From: Strigomonas culicis
Taxonomy: Eukaryota; Euglenozoa; Kinetoplastea; Trypanosomatida; Trypanosomatidae
Assembly: GCA_000482145.1 (NCBI GenBank)
Contig: AUXH01000251.1
Coordinates: 1 to 25,687 of the forward strand
Direction of reading: 5' to 3'
DNA length: 25,687 nt
The notes under the pieces are model-generated. The model saw only the letters and a program-made list of their open reading frames with translations. It did no database searches and was not told the DNA's origin. Position 1 is the stretch's first letter. Every line of letters begins with the position of its first letter. Positions 1-6,941 of the stretch are shown here, in pieces. The position numbers were made by a program, and so were the translations under genes.

Positions 1-2484
1 CCGCACGCGCACGCGGCCGGCGCCGGCCGTGGCGAGCACGAAGTGGCGCCGCAGGCCGTCCACGTCGCTGCCGGCGCGGCTGTGGCGCAGCGTCAGCGAC
101 GGCGCGCGCCGCAGCTCGCGCAGCAGCGCCGAGTGCACGGCGGCCACCACCTGCACCGACGGCGTGGACTCGGCGGGGGCGGCCGGCGGCGGCGCGGCGG
201 GGGTCATCACGACGAGAGAGCTGTCCTGCGCGCCGCCCGGCCACACGCGCGCCGGCGTGGCCGCGCCCGTCGCCTCCAGGGCGACCGTCCGCCGGCGAAA
301 GGGCAGCTTGGCGAGCAGCCGCGCGTACGTCTGGTCGAGCGCCGCGCGCTCGTCCGCCTCCTGCTGCGACATGGGCGGCGCCGCGCCGTCCGCCCCCGCC
401 TCCGCGTCGTCCGCCTCGGAGTCGAGCAGCACCGACTCTTCCTCCTCCTCGTCGTCGTCCGTGTCGTCCGGCGCCCGCGCAGCATCTGCCGCGCCGCCGC
501 ACAGCTGCTCCGGCAGCGCGACGACGGAGCCGCGCTGGGTGCAGAAGGGCACCTCCGCCGCGGCGTCCGTCACGGGCGTCGGCGCGGCGCCCTCGTCGCG
601 CGCACGCGCCCGCATGCACGCCGCCTGCTCCGCCGCCGGCAGCGGCACGAGGGCGCGCGGCATGGACGGGCTGTACAGATAGCGGCACAGGGCGAGCGCG
701 GCGCCGGCGGCACCGCCCGCGGCCGCCCGGCGGTACGCCGCCACGCCGACGTACACGCGCAGCAGGCAGGGCACCACCACGAGCGCGCGGTGGCCCTCCG
801 CCGCCTGCGCGGGGGGCGCACTGTTCTCGCCCTCGGCCAGCGCCACCCGCAGCGGGGAGAGCACCGCGCGCGGGTGGTCCTCCGCCGCGACGCTCAGCAG
901 CAGCTCGCCGCAGCAGAGCGGTTGCTGCGCGCGCGCGGGCTCCCAGCAGCCGCGCCGCACGAGCGCGTGCGCGTCGGCGGCGAACACCGTCTCCGCGAGG
1001 GGGAGCAGCCACTGCAGGCGCACACGCGCCGCGGTCAGCGCCACGATGCGGGCCGCGTACAGCAGCCGCAGCGGCGCGGCGCTGCGCAGCACCATGAAGG
1101 CGACGTGGTCGCCCACCTGGAAGGGCCGCGGCCGCGCCGCGGCGGAGGCGAGCGGCGGCCACCACGCCGGCGGCGGCGCCGCGCCGCAGGGGTCACTCGG
1201 CGTGGGCAGCGACGACGCGGAGGACAGGAGCGGCACCTCGTCTTCTTCCTCCTCTGCGGCGGTGGCGGGCGGCCCGCTCGGCGAGGAGGGGCTGAGCGTC
1301 AGGTACAGAGGGGGCGAGCCGCAGAGGGGGGTGAAGCGGAAGTCGGCCGGCGGCGCCCCGTCGCGCAGCCCGTCCAGCACCTCGTACGTCAGCGGCGAGC
1401 GCGGCTCGTCGGGGTCCTCGCCCTCCGCCTCCAGAGAGCACCCGAGGTAGGAGGGGCGCCGCGGCGCGTCGGGTTGCGCGCGCTCCTCCAGGTACTGCGC
1501 CATCTGCCGCCGCAGCGCGCACGCGACGGGGTCTTCCCGCTGCACCTGGGCGACGCTCCCGCAGCGGAGGAAGGGGCCGTCCGCCGGTAGGCCCTGGCCG
1601 GCGCGCAGCCGCGCCTGCTGCGCCTCCTCCGCGTGCATGGTGCCAGCCACCCGCAGCCCGTCCGCCACGCCGTGCTCGGCAAAGTAGGCCTGCATGAGCC
1701 GGCGCGCGGCCAGCAGGTGCCCGCCGGGCTGCTGCCCGGCCGCCGTCCGCGCGGCGAGCGTCGCGCCGTCGACGTCGAGCTCGACCTCGCAGGTGGTGCA
1801 CCGCGGCAGCACGTCGGCGGCGGCGAAGGGCGCGGCGGCGGTGCTGCCGCCGTACCAGCGCCGCAGCGCGCCGGCGGTTGGCACGCGCACCCGCACGTCC
1901 GCGCGGCGCAGCGGGAAGGGCGTCAAGCCCTTGATGTCGTAGTCGATCATGACCTGCGACGTGTAGCTGATGTGGCCCTCGAGCACGGCCCAGCGCCGGC
2001 CGCCGACCTCCTCCGTCTCCTGTAGGAGCCGCTGCAGGTCGCGGTAGTGCGCGGGGTCGATGTAGGACACCTTGAAGAAAGCGGAGGGGGCGCGGTGGTA
2101 GCCGTAGAAGGGCGTCCGTGCGACGAGCTCCACGTCGTGGATGATCTGCCCCTGCGCGGGTGGCCGCGCCGCCGCGCCGCCCTCGCGCAGGTGGCGCAGT
2201 GCGATCGTCTCGAGCTGCGCCGCGAACTGCGCCGCGGACACGTCGCGGTGCGCCTGCGGCACGTAGAAGTGGGGGTACACCCCGTGGAGGTGCAGGCACG
2301 CGGTCAGCTCGCACCACCTCGCGCCAGCCGCGGCCGGCGGCAGGTGCACGTGGCCGATGAGATGCACCACCGGGCACGCGGCCGACACGCGCCGCAGGAT
2401 GGGTGACAGGGCGCAGTCACCCAGCTCCCCGTTGGGCCGCGTCACGTGGTGCTCCACGGTCAGCACCTGGAACTGCATGTCCAT
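1..2484 (-). CDS. REV3: DNA polymerase zeta catalytic subunit (REV3), N-terminal part, cut by the window edge
   Basis: Translesion B-family DNA polymerase that extends from mismatched or lesion-containing primer ends, normally with REV7 in the nucleus. The frame is open from ATG 2484 to base 1, giving 828 residues; the C-terminal polymerase and Cys-cluster regions lie outside the window. The first 200 residues match the REV3 N-terminal domain: LHLHGVYPHFYVP at about 64-76, PFYGYH at 125-130, an FFKVSYIDP-like strand at 136-144, and IDYDIKGL at 180-187, which corresponds to the IDYNLYGMNLI block of REV3. The middle is Ala/Pro-rich and poorly conserved, with acidic runs near residues 410-420 and 670-690. 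No polymerase catalytic motif is reached, consistent with the long N-terminal halves of REV3 proteins. A second in-frame ATG lies two codons downstream (2478). The leader contains a 9-codon upstream ORF. REV3 rather than polymerase delta is supported by the block order and spacing. Confidence 0.88.
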   Translation of the reverse strand, partial: MDMQFQVLTVEHHVTRPNGELGDCALSPILRRVSAACPVVHLIGHVHLPPAAAGARWCELTACLHLHGVYPHFYVPQAHRDVSAAQFAAQLETIALRHLREGGAAARPPAQGQIIHDVELVARTPFYGYHRAPSAFFKVSYIDPAHYRDLQRLLQETEEVGGRRWAVLEGHISYTSQVMIDYDIKGLTPFPLRRADVRVRVPTAGALRRWYGGSTAAAPFAAADVLPRCTTCEVELDVDGATLAARTAAGQQPGGHLLAARRLMQAYFAEHGVADGLRVAGTMHAEEAQQARLRAGQGLPADGPFLRCGSVAQVQREDPVACALRRQMAQYLEERAQPDAPRRPSYLGCSLEAEGEDPDEPRSPLTYEVLDGLRDGAPPADFRFTPLCGSPPLYLTLSPSSPSGPPATAAEEEEDEVPLLSSASSLPTPSDPCGAAPPPAWWPPLASAAARPRPFQVGDHVAFMVLRSAAPLRLLYAARIVALTAARVRLQWLLPLAETVFAADAHALVRRGCWEPARAQQPLCCGELLLSVAAEDHPRAVLSPLRVALAEGENSAPPAQAAEGHRALVVVPCLLRVYVGVAAYRRAAAGGAAGAALALCRYLYSPSMPRALVPLPAAEQAACMRARARDEGAAPTPVTDAAAEVPFCTQRGSVVALPEQLCGGAADAARAPDDTDDDEEEEESVLLDSEADDAEAGADGAAPPMSQQEADERAALDQTYARLLAKLPFRRRTVALEATGAATPARVWPGGAQDSSLVVMTPAAPPPAAPAESTPSVQVVAAVHSALLRELRRAPSLTLRHSRAGSDVDGLRRHFVLATAGAGRVRVR

Positions 2485-2531
2485 GGATTTATTCGTATGA
2501 TTGCTTTGGAGAGTTTTTTTTGTTTCGTTTT

Positions 2532-2561
2532 CTATGGCAACAACACTGTAACCTCTCTCAT
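2532..2561 (-). promoter_or_regulatory. Upstream ORF (9 codons) in the predicted REV3 leader
   Basis: Minus-strand ATG at 2561 is followed by nine sense codons and a TAG ending at 2532. It lies between the predicted splice acceptor (2587-2588) and the main ATG (2484), about 47 nt before the latter. It belongs to the mRNA only if that acceptor is used; AGs just downstream of the ATG could remove it. None of the other leaders I checked carries an upstream ATG. Confidence 0.45.
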
Positions 2562-2586
2562 TTCGGAGGTGTATACGCAAGCGAAT

Positions 2587-2641
2587 CTGTTCCATCAAAA
2601 ATAAAAAGGAAGAAAGAAGAAGAAGGAGGGGAGGGGGAGGG
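2587..2641 (-). promoter_or_regulatory. Predicted spliced-leader acceptor region for REV3
   Basis: The plus strand is almost pure purine over 2603-2641, so the transcribed strand has a long C/T tract there. The first AG after it (complement of CT at 2587-2588) lies about 103 nt before ATG 2484. This is the usual kinetoplastid arrangement of polypyrimidine tract and acceptor AG; the exact site is an inference. Confidence 0.55.
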
Positions 2642-2800
2642 CGAGTAAAAGAGTGCATTGACATGTTCTGCGCGTTGCCGTGCGCACTGTGGCTCTCGTG
2701 TTTACTGACACAGAGTAAAAGTGTCATCGGGTGCCATTTCAGTGCATCCCATACAACATAAGTGCGATCAGAACGAAAGGCGGAGCAGAAACAGACCACC

Positions 2801-3832
2801 TTACGCACCTCCATCGGCCGCCTCCGCTATCACACAGCCGTCGTAGCCCATCGCCATGCAGCCCCCCACGCCGCGCCGATGCAGCTCCTGCGTCATGGCC
2901 GCGTACTCCAGCGTGTGCGAGAGCCCGGTGAAGTGGGTCTGCCGCGCGCCGAGCGCCGCCGCCAGCGCGAGCGCGGCCTCCACCGACAGGTGCGAGACGT
3001 ACGGCGCCCACGACATCATGTCCAGGACGAGCAGCTCCAGGGGCTGGTAGGGCGCCGCGTCGGCCGCGGCCTCCGCCGGCGAGAGGAGCTGCTGCTGTGC
3101 CTCCCGCAGCTGCGGCGCGAAGGCGGCCACGTCGAGCTCGCTCACGTCGGACATGTACAGCAGCCACCGCGGCGCGCCGCCCGCGCCGGGCGCGTCCATC
3201 CGGAAGAGAAAACTGTTGCACTCGTACTGCGGCCCGTGCAGCACCGGCAGCGCCACGAAGTCGAACGCCGCGACGGCGCCGCTGCGGTCGCGGCTCGTGA
3301 TGGCGACCGACGTACGCTCGCGCGGGCGCAGCAGACGCCACGCGATGGTGGCGACCCACGACCGGGGCGGCGCGGCCGGCTCCCATTCAGCAGGAAAGAG
3401 GTAGCCGAAGACGCGCCGCATGGCGCCCATCGTCCGCTCGTCCGCCACGACCGGCGTGCCGCGCGCGCCGGCGGGCCGCACGTCGTCCAGGCGGCGGAAC
3501 TCGCGCAGGTCGTCGAGCCCCATACAGGCGTCCGCGTGGTCGTGCGTCAGCAGCACAGCGCTCAGGTCGCGGACCGCAAAGCGCGGGAACACCTTGAGGG
3601 CGCTCTCGCGGAAGGTCTTGCCGCAGTCGACGAGCACCGCGTGGCGGCTGCCGTCCGCTGGGTGGCGCAGCAGCAGCAGCAGCGACGGGTTCAGCCGGTG
3701 ATTGCGGTCGCGCGGGTCTGCCAGCGCGGCGCGGCAGGCGGGGCAGTCGCCGCCGCCCGCGACCGCGCAGCTAAGGAAGGGCGTCGAGGAGCTCGAGCCG
3801 GCGGCCAGCAGCACCGCGCTCTGGAACTCCAT
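2801..3832 (-). CDS. Metallo-beta-lactamase-fold hydrolase, PhnP / C777.06c-like
   Basis: A 343-residue protein with the metallo-beta-lactamase fold. Cysteines at 22, 30 and 33 (the latter two as CPAC) followed by an RDRNHRLNPS stretch resemble the structural zinc site and N-terminal block of PhnP-like proteins. VDCGKTFRESAL lies at 69-79. The metal-binding motif THDHADA is at 96-102 (H97, H99, D101), followed by GLDDLREF, which is diagnostic of the eukaryotic C777.06c/plant branch. Further ligand candidates are H199 (LPVLHG), D229 (YMSDVSEL) and H306 (GLSHTLEY). E. coli PhnP is a cyclic phosphodiesterase; the substrate of the eukaryotic branch is not clear to me, so I assign only the fold and a probable hydrolase role. 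The start at ATG 3832 is chosen because the family begins at this block and an upstream in-frame extension has only TTG (3895), which also lies before the predicted acceptor AG at 3886-3887. No signal peptide is evident. Confidence 0.85.
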   Translation of the reverse strand: MEFQSAVLLAAGSSSSTPFLSCAVAGGGDCPACRAALADPRDRNHRLNPSLLLLLRHPADGSRHAVLVDCGKTFRESALKVFPRFAVRDLSAVLLTHDHADACMGLDDLREFRRLDDVRPAGARGTPVVADERTMGAMRRVFGYLFPAEWEPAAPPRSWVATIAWRLLRPRERTSVAITSRDRSGAVAAFDFVALPVLHGPQYECNSFLFRMDAPGAGGAPRWLLYMSDVSELDVAAFAPQLREAQQQLLSPAEAAADAAPYQPLELLVLDMMSWAPYVSHLSVEAALALAAALGARQTHFTGLSHTLEYAAMTQELHRRGVGGCMAMGYDGCVIAEAADGGA

Positions 3833-3885
3833 CGGTGAGACGCCGAGAGGGCCGTGTAGGGGACGGAGGAAAACAGTAGAGCTTC

Positions 3886-3929
3886 CTAACAGCAATAATA
3901 ATAAAGAGGAAGGGCAAAGAAGGGCAAAG
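3886..3929 (-). promoter_or_regulatory. Predicted spliced-leader acceptor region for the MBL hydrolase
   Basis: A purine-rich plus-strand tract over about 3903-3929 gives a pyrimidine tract on the transcribed strand. The first AG after it is the complement of CT at 3886-3887, leaving a leader of about 53 nt with no upstream ATG. Confidence 0.55.
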
Positions 3930-4363
3930 TGCTAGAGCCATCTGAAATAGGGTGCACAGAAAACGTCGCTATAGAGCGTTCAGCAAATCACAAATGGGAA
4001 AACAAAAGTCATCCATGTTGTTTACATATAATGAAGTCCACTTCGCATACGTACAGGGATGCACGTGATGTGGGAGTGAGCTGCAAATATAATTCTACGA
4101 AACCTTTCATTATCTATTATCATTATATATTTTTTATATACACTATTAATTAAAAAAAGTAGAAAAGAGGAAAGTAAAACCAAGAAGTAAAAAAAAAGCT
4201 GAAATGCAACAAAACAATAACAAAAAGTGAATATACATGTAATACCATACAGACAGTGCTTGGAAAAAAAAAAAAGTGCATAGAATGTCTATCAACATTG
4301 TATTCTATGTGTTTATATCTTTTTTTTTTTTTGCTTCGTTTGTTTGTTTGTTCGCTTTTCTTT

Positions 4364-4384
4364 TGAGTGTGTGGGTGGGTAGGT
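4364..4384. repeat. Short GT/GGG-rich tract
   Basis: The plus strand reads as alternating GT followed by GGGTGGGTAGG-type steps. It is G-rich on the non-transcribed strand and C-rich in the transcript. A similar tract occurs at 25338-25365. Confidence 0.4.
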
Positions 4385-4738
4385 GTAAAAAGACGCATCA
4401 ATACTCAGTTTTATTCAAACCATAAACAGAGGGACATGAAGCTTTGTACAAACGAAAACAAAACTTCTTTTTGCACTGCTGCGCGGAAGAAGAAAAAAAA
4501 AGAGTTCAAGGGTGCCTGGTCTGGGGTTATCATTATAATTATAGAAAGTCATTAAATAGGAATACAACATGTCTTGATGAAGAAGGGTAATACACAACCA
4601 TGAGTATCGATAAGAGAGAGCACAAGTCCAAGCTAAACGGAAAAAGAAATGGAAAACAAAAGTGGTTCTATTGAATTGGCAAAGGCTTTTACAAATGGGA
4701 GCCAAGCAGAACAACAAAAAAAAAACTATGTATATAAC

Positions 4739-4759
4739 TATATATATATATATATATAT
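4739..4759. repeat. (TA)n microsatellite
   Basis: About ten uninterrupted TA units, just 3' of the stop codon of the 205-residue gene on the transcribed strand. Confidence 0.9.
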
Positions 4760-4783
4760 CACATCTTGTGTTAGCGGGGCCGC

Positions 4784-5401
4784 TCAGAGGTGACTGGTGG
4801 AGTAGGACGTGCACTGCAGCACCGCCTCCGTCACCAGCAGCGGGCTGCGGGGGCTGGCCGTGCCGTCGGCGCCGCCGCACGCGTCGTCCTGGTGCAGCAC
4901 GGCGCGGCAGCGGTACAGCACCTGCGGCCCGCGGCCGCGCCGCGCGCGCGGCCCCTCCGCCGGCGCCGTGATGCTCTCCCGCACGAGAAAAGTCTCCACG
5001 CCGAGCGGCTGCCGCGTGTGGAGGCGGTGCTCGCCGTCGCCGGCGGCGGCCGGCGGCGCGGTGGTGGCGGCCGCGACCACGTGCAGCTCCATGCGCGCGT
5101 GGTGCTCGGAGGAGCTGCTGAGGCTGAAGAGCGCGTGCTGCTCGCGGCAGTGGCGCTTCAGCAGCGACAGCAGCAGGGCCTGGCCCAGCGCGCGGTGCGG
5201 CGCCGCGGGCAGCCACGGCGACGGCGCCGCCGCCGCCGCGGCCGGCACGGCGAGCGCCGTCTGCACGGCCGCGAAGGGCAGCACCCACGTCTTGTGGTGC
5301 GGCCGCGCCGGCGCCGCGGCGGGGTAGGCGAAGCCGCCGCTGCCGACGTGGCGGTGGGGCACCGTGGTTGCGAGCGGTTCTGCGGCGGGAGAGACGAGCA
5401 T
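4784..5401 (-). CDS. Hypothetical protein, 205 residues, family not recognised
   Basis: I do not recognise this protein. It runs from ATG 5401, the only ATG in the frame before the conserved-looking part; the frame stays open further upstream but offers only GTG. It ends in TGA at 4784. Codon use is GC3-rich like the neighbouring genes, and the protein is less arginine-rich than the overlapping frames, which supports this frame. Visible features are an Ala/Pro-rich segment (about 49-67), a possible amphipathic helix (about 70-88, ALGQALLLSLLKRH), hydrophobic stretches that look like beta-strands (about 103-111 and 161-169), and a Ser/Thr-rich C-terminus (CTSYSTSHL). It has no clear signal peptide or membrane segment. 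The C-terminal half alternates as a small beta-rich domain might, but I cannot place it in a family. It may be a fast-evolving kinetoplastid-specific protein. Confidence 0.72.
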   Translation of the reverse strand: MLVSPAAEPLATTVPHRHVGSGGFAYPAAAPARPHHKTWVLPFAAVQTALAVPAAAAAAPSPWLPAAPHRALGQALLLSLLKRHCREQHALFSLSSSSEHHARMELHVVAAATTAPPAAAGDGEHRLHTRQPLGVETFLVRESITAPAEGPRARRGRGPQVLYRCRAVLHQDDACGGADGTASPRSPLLVTEAVLQCTSYSTSHL

Positions 5402-5450
5402 TGGTGGTATCTTTTTGAGGGGAGTATATGAGTAAACAAATGCGATTGGA

Positions 5451-5484
5451 CTGGACCCGAGGCAAAGAAAGCGGAAGGGGGGGA
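5451..5484 (-). promoter_or_regulatory. Predicted spliced-leader acceptor region for the 205-residue gene
   Basis: Plus-strand purines over about 5458-5483 give a pyrimidine tract on the transcribed strand. The following AG (complement of CT at 5451-5452) leaves a leader of about 49 nt with no upstream ATG, which supports the start at 5401. Confidence 0.5.
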
Positions 5485-5628
5485 CGCGCACATATGACCA
5501 ACAAGAAGAACAACAAAAGACATAGTGTTTTGCTTGTTTGATTTCACTTTCTCTTGTCGAAAAGACATAAGCCACAAAAGAAAAAAAAACGTGTCACTCA
5601 TAATAATAAAAAGACCATTATGTTAGTG

Positions 5629-5672
5629 GGCACCGAGGTGCACACGGCACCGTGACGTCAGCACGGTGCACC
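5629..5672. repeat. GC-rich inverted repeats with competing pairings
   Basis: Perfect 8-base arms GCACCGTG (5647-5654) and CACGGTGC (5662-5669) enclose a 7-base loop. A second pair, GGTGCAC (5637-5643) and GTGCACC (5666-5672), shares bases 5666-5669 with the first, so the two stems exclude each other. A further GCACC copy lies at 5630-5634. On the transcribed strand the element begins about 33 nt after the YceI-like stop codon, in its likely 3' untranslated region. Confidence 0.6.
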
Positions 5673-5705
5673 ACGCAGCATGTGAGTAACAGGCGGACGG
5701 TCGCG

Positions 5706-6275
5706 TCAGAGCGACAGGATCGTCTTGGAGGGGATGCGCGTCTCGACCTCGACCGCGTCGCTGACGCTGAAGAGGCCGAGCCACAACGAGTAGCGCGGCA
5801 CGTTGAAGGCGGCGAGGCTCAGCGGGCAGCGCACGACCACCTCCGCGCCCTCCACCGCCTTGGTGCAGCGGATGGGCTGCGACGCGCCGCGGAGGCACAG
5901 CACGCCCTCCACCGCGTCCTCGCGGCTCGCGGTCGTGTCGAAGGTGATGGTGGGGTAGCGCGGCGCGTCCAGTGTGTAGCCGCGTGTGCGGCGCTGCAGC
6001 CGCTCGACCTCGGCGTAGCCGAGCGGCGCGCGCTCGAACTTGGTGGTGGGGTACACCTCGCACTGCGGCCGCAGCGACTCCGCATCCACCTCGACGCGCG
6101 GCAGCGCGCCGTCGCGGCCGAGGTCGACGAGGAAGCGCTCGACGCGGAAGCGGAGGGCGCGACCGACGAGGCGGCCGAGAAGGCCCGCCGGCTGTGTGTA
6201 CACGTACATGTCGACGGCCGCCAGCTCGCGCTCGCTCGAGAGGCGGCGGTCGCCGCGCCAGGGGAAGGACGGCAT
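5706..6275 (-). CDS. YceI-like (lipocalin-fold) domain protein, 189 residues
   Basis: A small protein whose core follows the YceI pattern. A strand reading ALPRVEVDAESLR lies at about 57-69. It is followed by RYPTITFDTTAS at 106-117, matching the 'yPtItF-s' hallmark, then VEGVLCLRGASQPI at 122-135, matching 'G-LtlrGvtkpv', and closing strands at about 145-181 (PLSLAAF...VSDAVEVE). YceI proteins are mostly bacterial and bind polyisoprenoid or similar lipids in a lipocalin-type barrel; the ligand and location here are unknown. The N-terminus (1-20) is Arg-rich with no clear signal peptide. The start at ATG 6275 fits the acceptor predicted at 6300-6301. An in-frame ATG at 6353 would add 26 residues but lies before that acceptor, and ATG 6209 (residue 23) is also possible. 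The family call rests on motif reading only. The gene is next to, but has no obvious link with, the dynein gene. Confidence 0.65.
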   Translation of the reverse strand: MPSFPWRGDRRLSSERELAAVDMYVYTQPAGLLGRLVGRALRFRVERFLVDLGRDGALPRVEVDAESLRPQCEVYPTTKFERAPLGYAEVERLQRRTRGYTLDAPRYPTITFDTTASREDAVEGVLCLRGASQPIRCTKAVEGAEVVVRCPLSLAAFNVPRYSLWLGLFSVSDAVEVETRIPSKTILSL

Positions 6276-6941
6276 GGGGCTAAAGGGGTGTGGGGGGCGC
6301 TGAACAGGGAGAGAGGGAGAAGGGAGGATGCCACGTGCAGCTGGAGCCCACATGTAGAGCGGTACACGTCCAGGTACAAGAGAACCGTGTAGCAGCAAGA
6401 AGGAAGAGCATTTTTTCACTCTTTTGTTTTTGTTGTTTTTAACTCAATAATGAACATTCTTTTAACATCTATTCTGTAAAAGAAGTAACGTAATAGTATA
6501 ACATCGTATGTGGCAACGCTGTGTATGTACATCAGAACAAATGAAAAAAAAAAAAAACATGATTATTACAAATATGTATGATACCAAGGAAAGAGAAAAA
6601 AACATGTAAATTACAAAAAAAAAGGCATTTGCGTATATTTCCATTCTTTTTTTTTTTGCTTTCGATTGCCGTCTAAGCGTTAAAAAAAAGAAAAAAGGGC
6701 ATTTACAAAAATTCTCCTTTTGGTTCCATCTCTCTTTTTCTCTATAGATGTGCTTTACAGTTTTGTTTCGTATGTTTCGCTTTCTCTCGAACTCACTAGG
6801 GAGTAGGTATGTGTGTTTTTCATATTACTATTCGCTCCCTCTTCCGCTTTTTTCTTTTTTTTTTCACTTCAACGTCAGTTAAATGGTCTAATAAAAAAAA
6901 AAAAAGCGTGATGCGGCGACTCATGCAAGTCCTATGCTCGG
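6276..6941. other. AT-rich intergenic spacer with no gene seen
   Basis: About 670 nt between the dynein stop and the YceI-like start, with many A and T runs. It should hold the dynein 3' untranslated region and the YceI-like acceptor. I see no gene or RNA. Confidence 0.7.
6300..6328 (-). promoter_or_regulatory. Predicted spliced-leader acceptor region for the YceI-like gene
   Basis: Plus-strand purines over about 6306-6328 give a C/T tract on the transcribed strand, followed by AG (complement of CT at 6300-6301), 25 nt before ATG 6275. A second AG at 6280-6281 is only 5 nt before the ATG. Confidence 0.55.

Larger units (their letters stand above)
2485..2800. other. Intergenic spacer between the MBL hydrolase and REV3
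   Basis: A spacer of mixed composition between the hydrolase stop (2801) and the REV3 start. It holds the predicted acceptor region and the short upstream ORF. I see no other gene or RNA in it. Confidence 0.7.
3833..4783. other. AT-rich intergenic spacer with no gene seen
   Basis: About 950 nt of low-GC sequence between the 205-residue gene and the MBL hydrolase. It holds the predicted acceptor for the hydrolase, several A and T runs, a (TTTG) stretch near 4335-4355, a GT/GGG-rich element at 4364-4384 and a (TA)n tract at 4739-4759. Short open frames here have AT-rich composition unlike the neighbouring genes, and I do not accept them. Confidence 0.7.
5402..5705. other. Intergenic spacer between the YceI-like gene and the 205-residue gene
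   Basis: A short spacer of about 300 nt. It contains the predicted acceptor region of the 205-residue gene and a GC-rich self-complementary island at 5629-5672, close behind the YceI-like stop codon. I see no gene. Confidence 0.7.

Noticed and set aside
43..1590. Long plus-strand frame opposite REV3
   Set aside because: It is an Arg-rich shadow of the REV3 reading frame, whose N-terminal domain is recognisable.
1193..2377. Minus-strand 394-codon frame overlapping REV3
   Set aside because: It is an Arg/Ala-rich out-of-frame translation; the frame from ATG 2484 carries the polymerase homology.
3833..3895. N-terminal extension of the MBL hydrolase
   Set aside because: It begins with TTG, not ATG, and lies partly before the predicted acceptor AG; family homology starts at ATG 3832.
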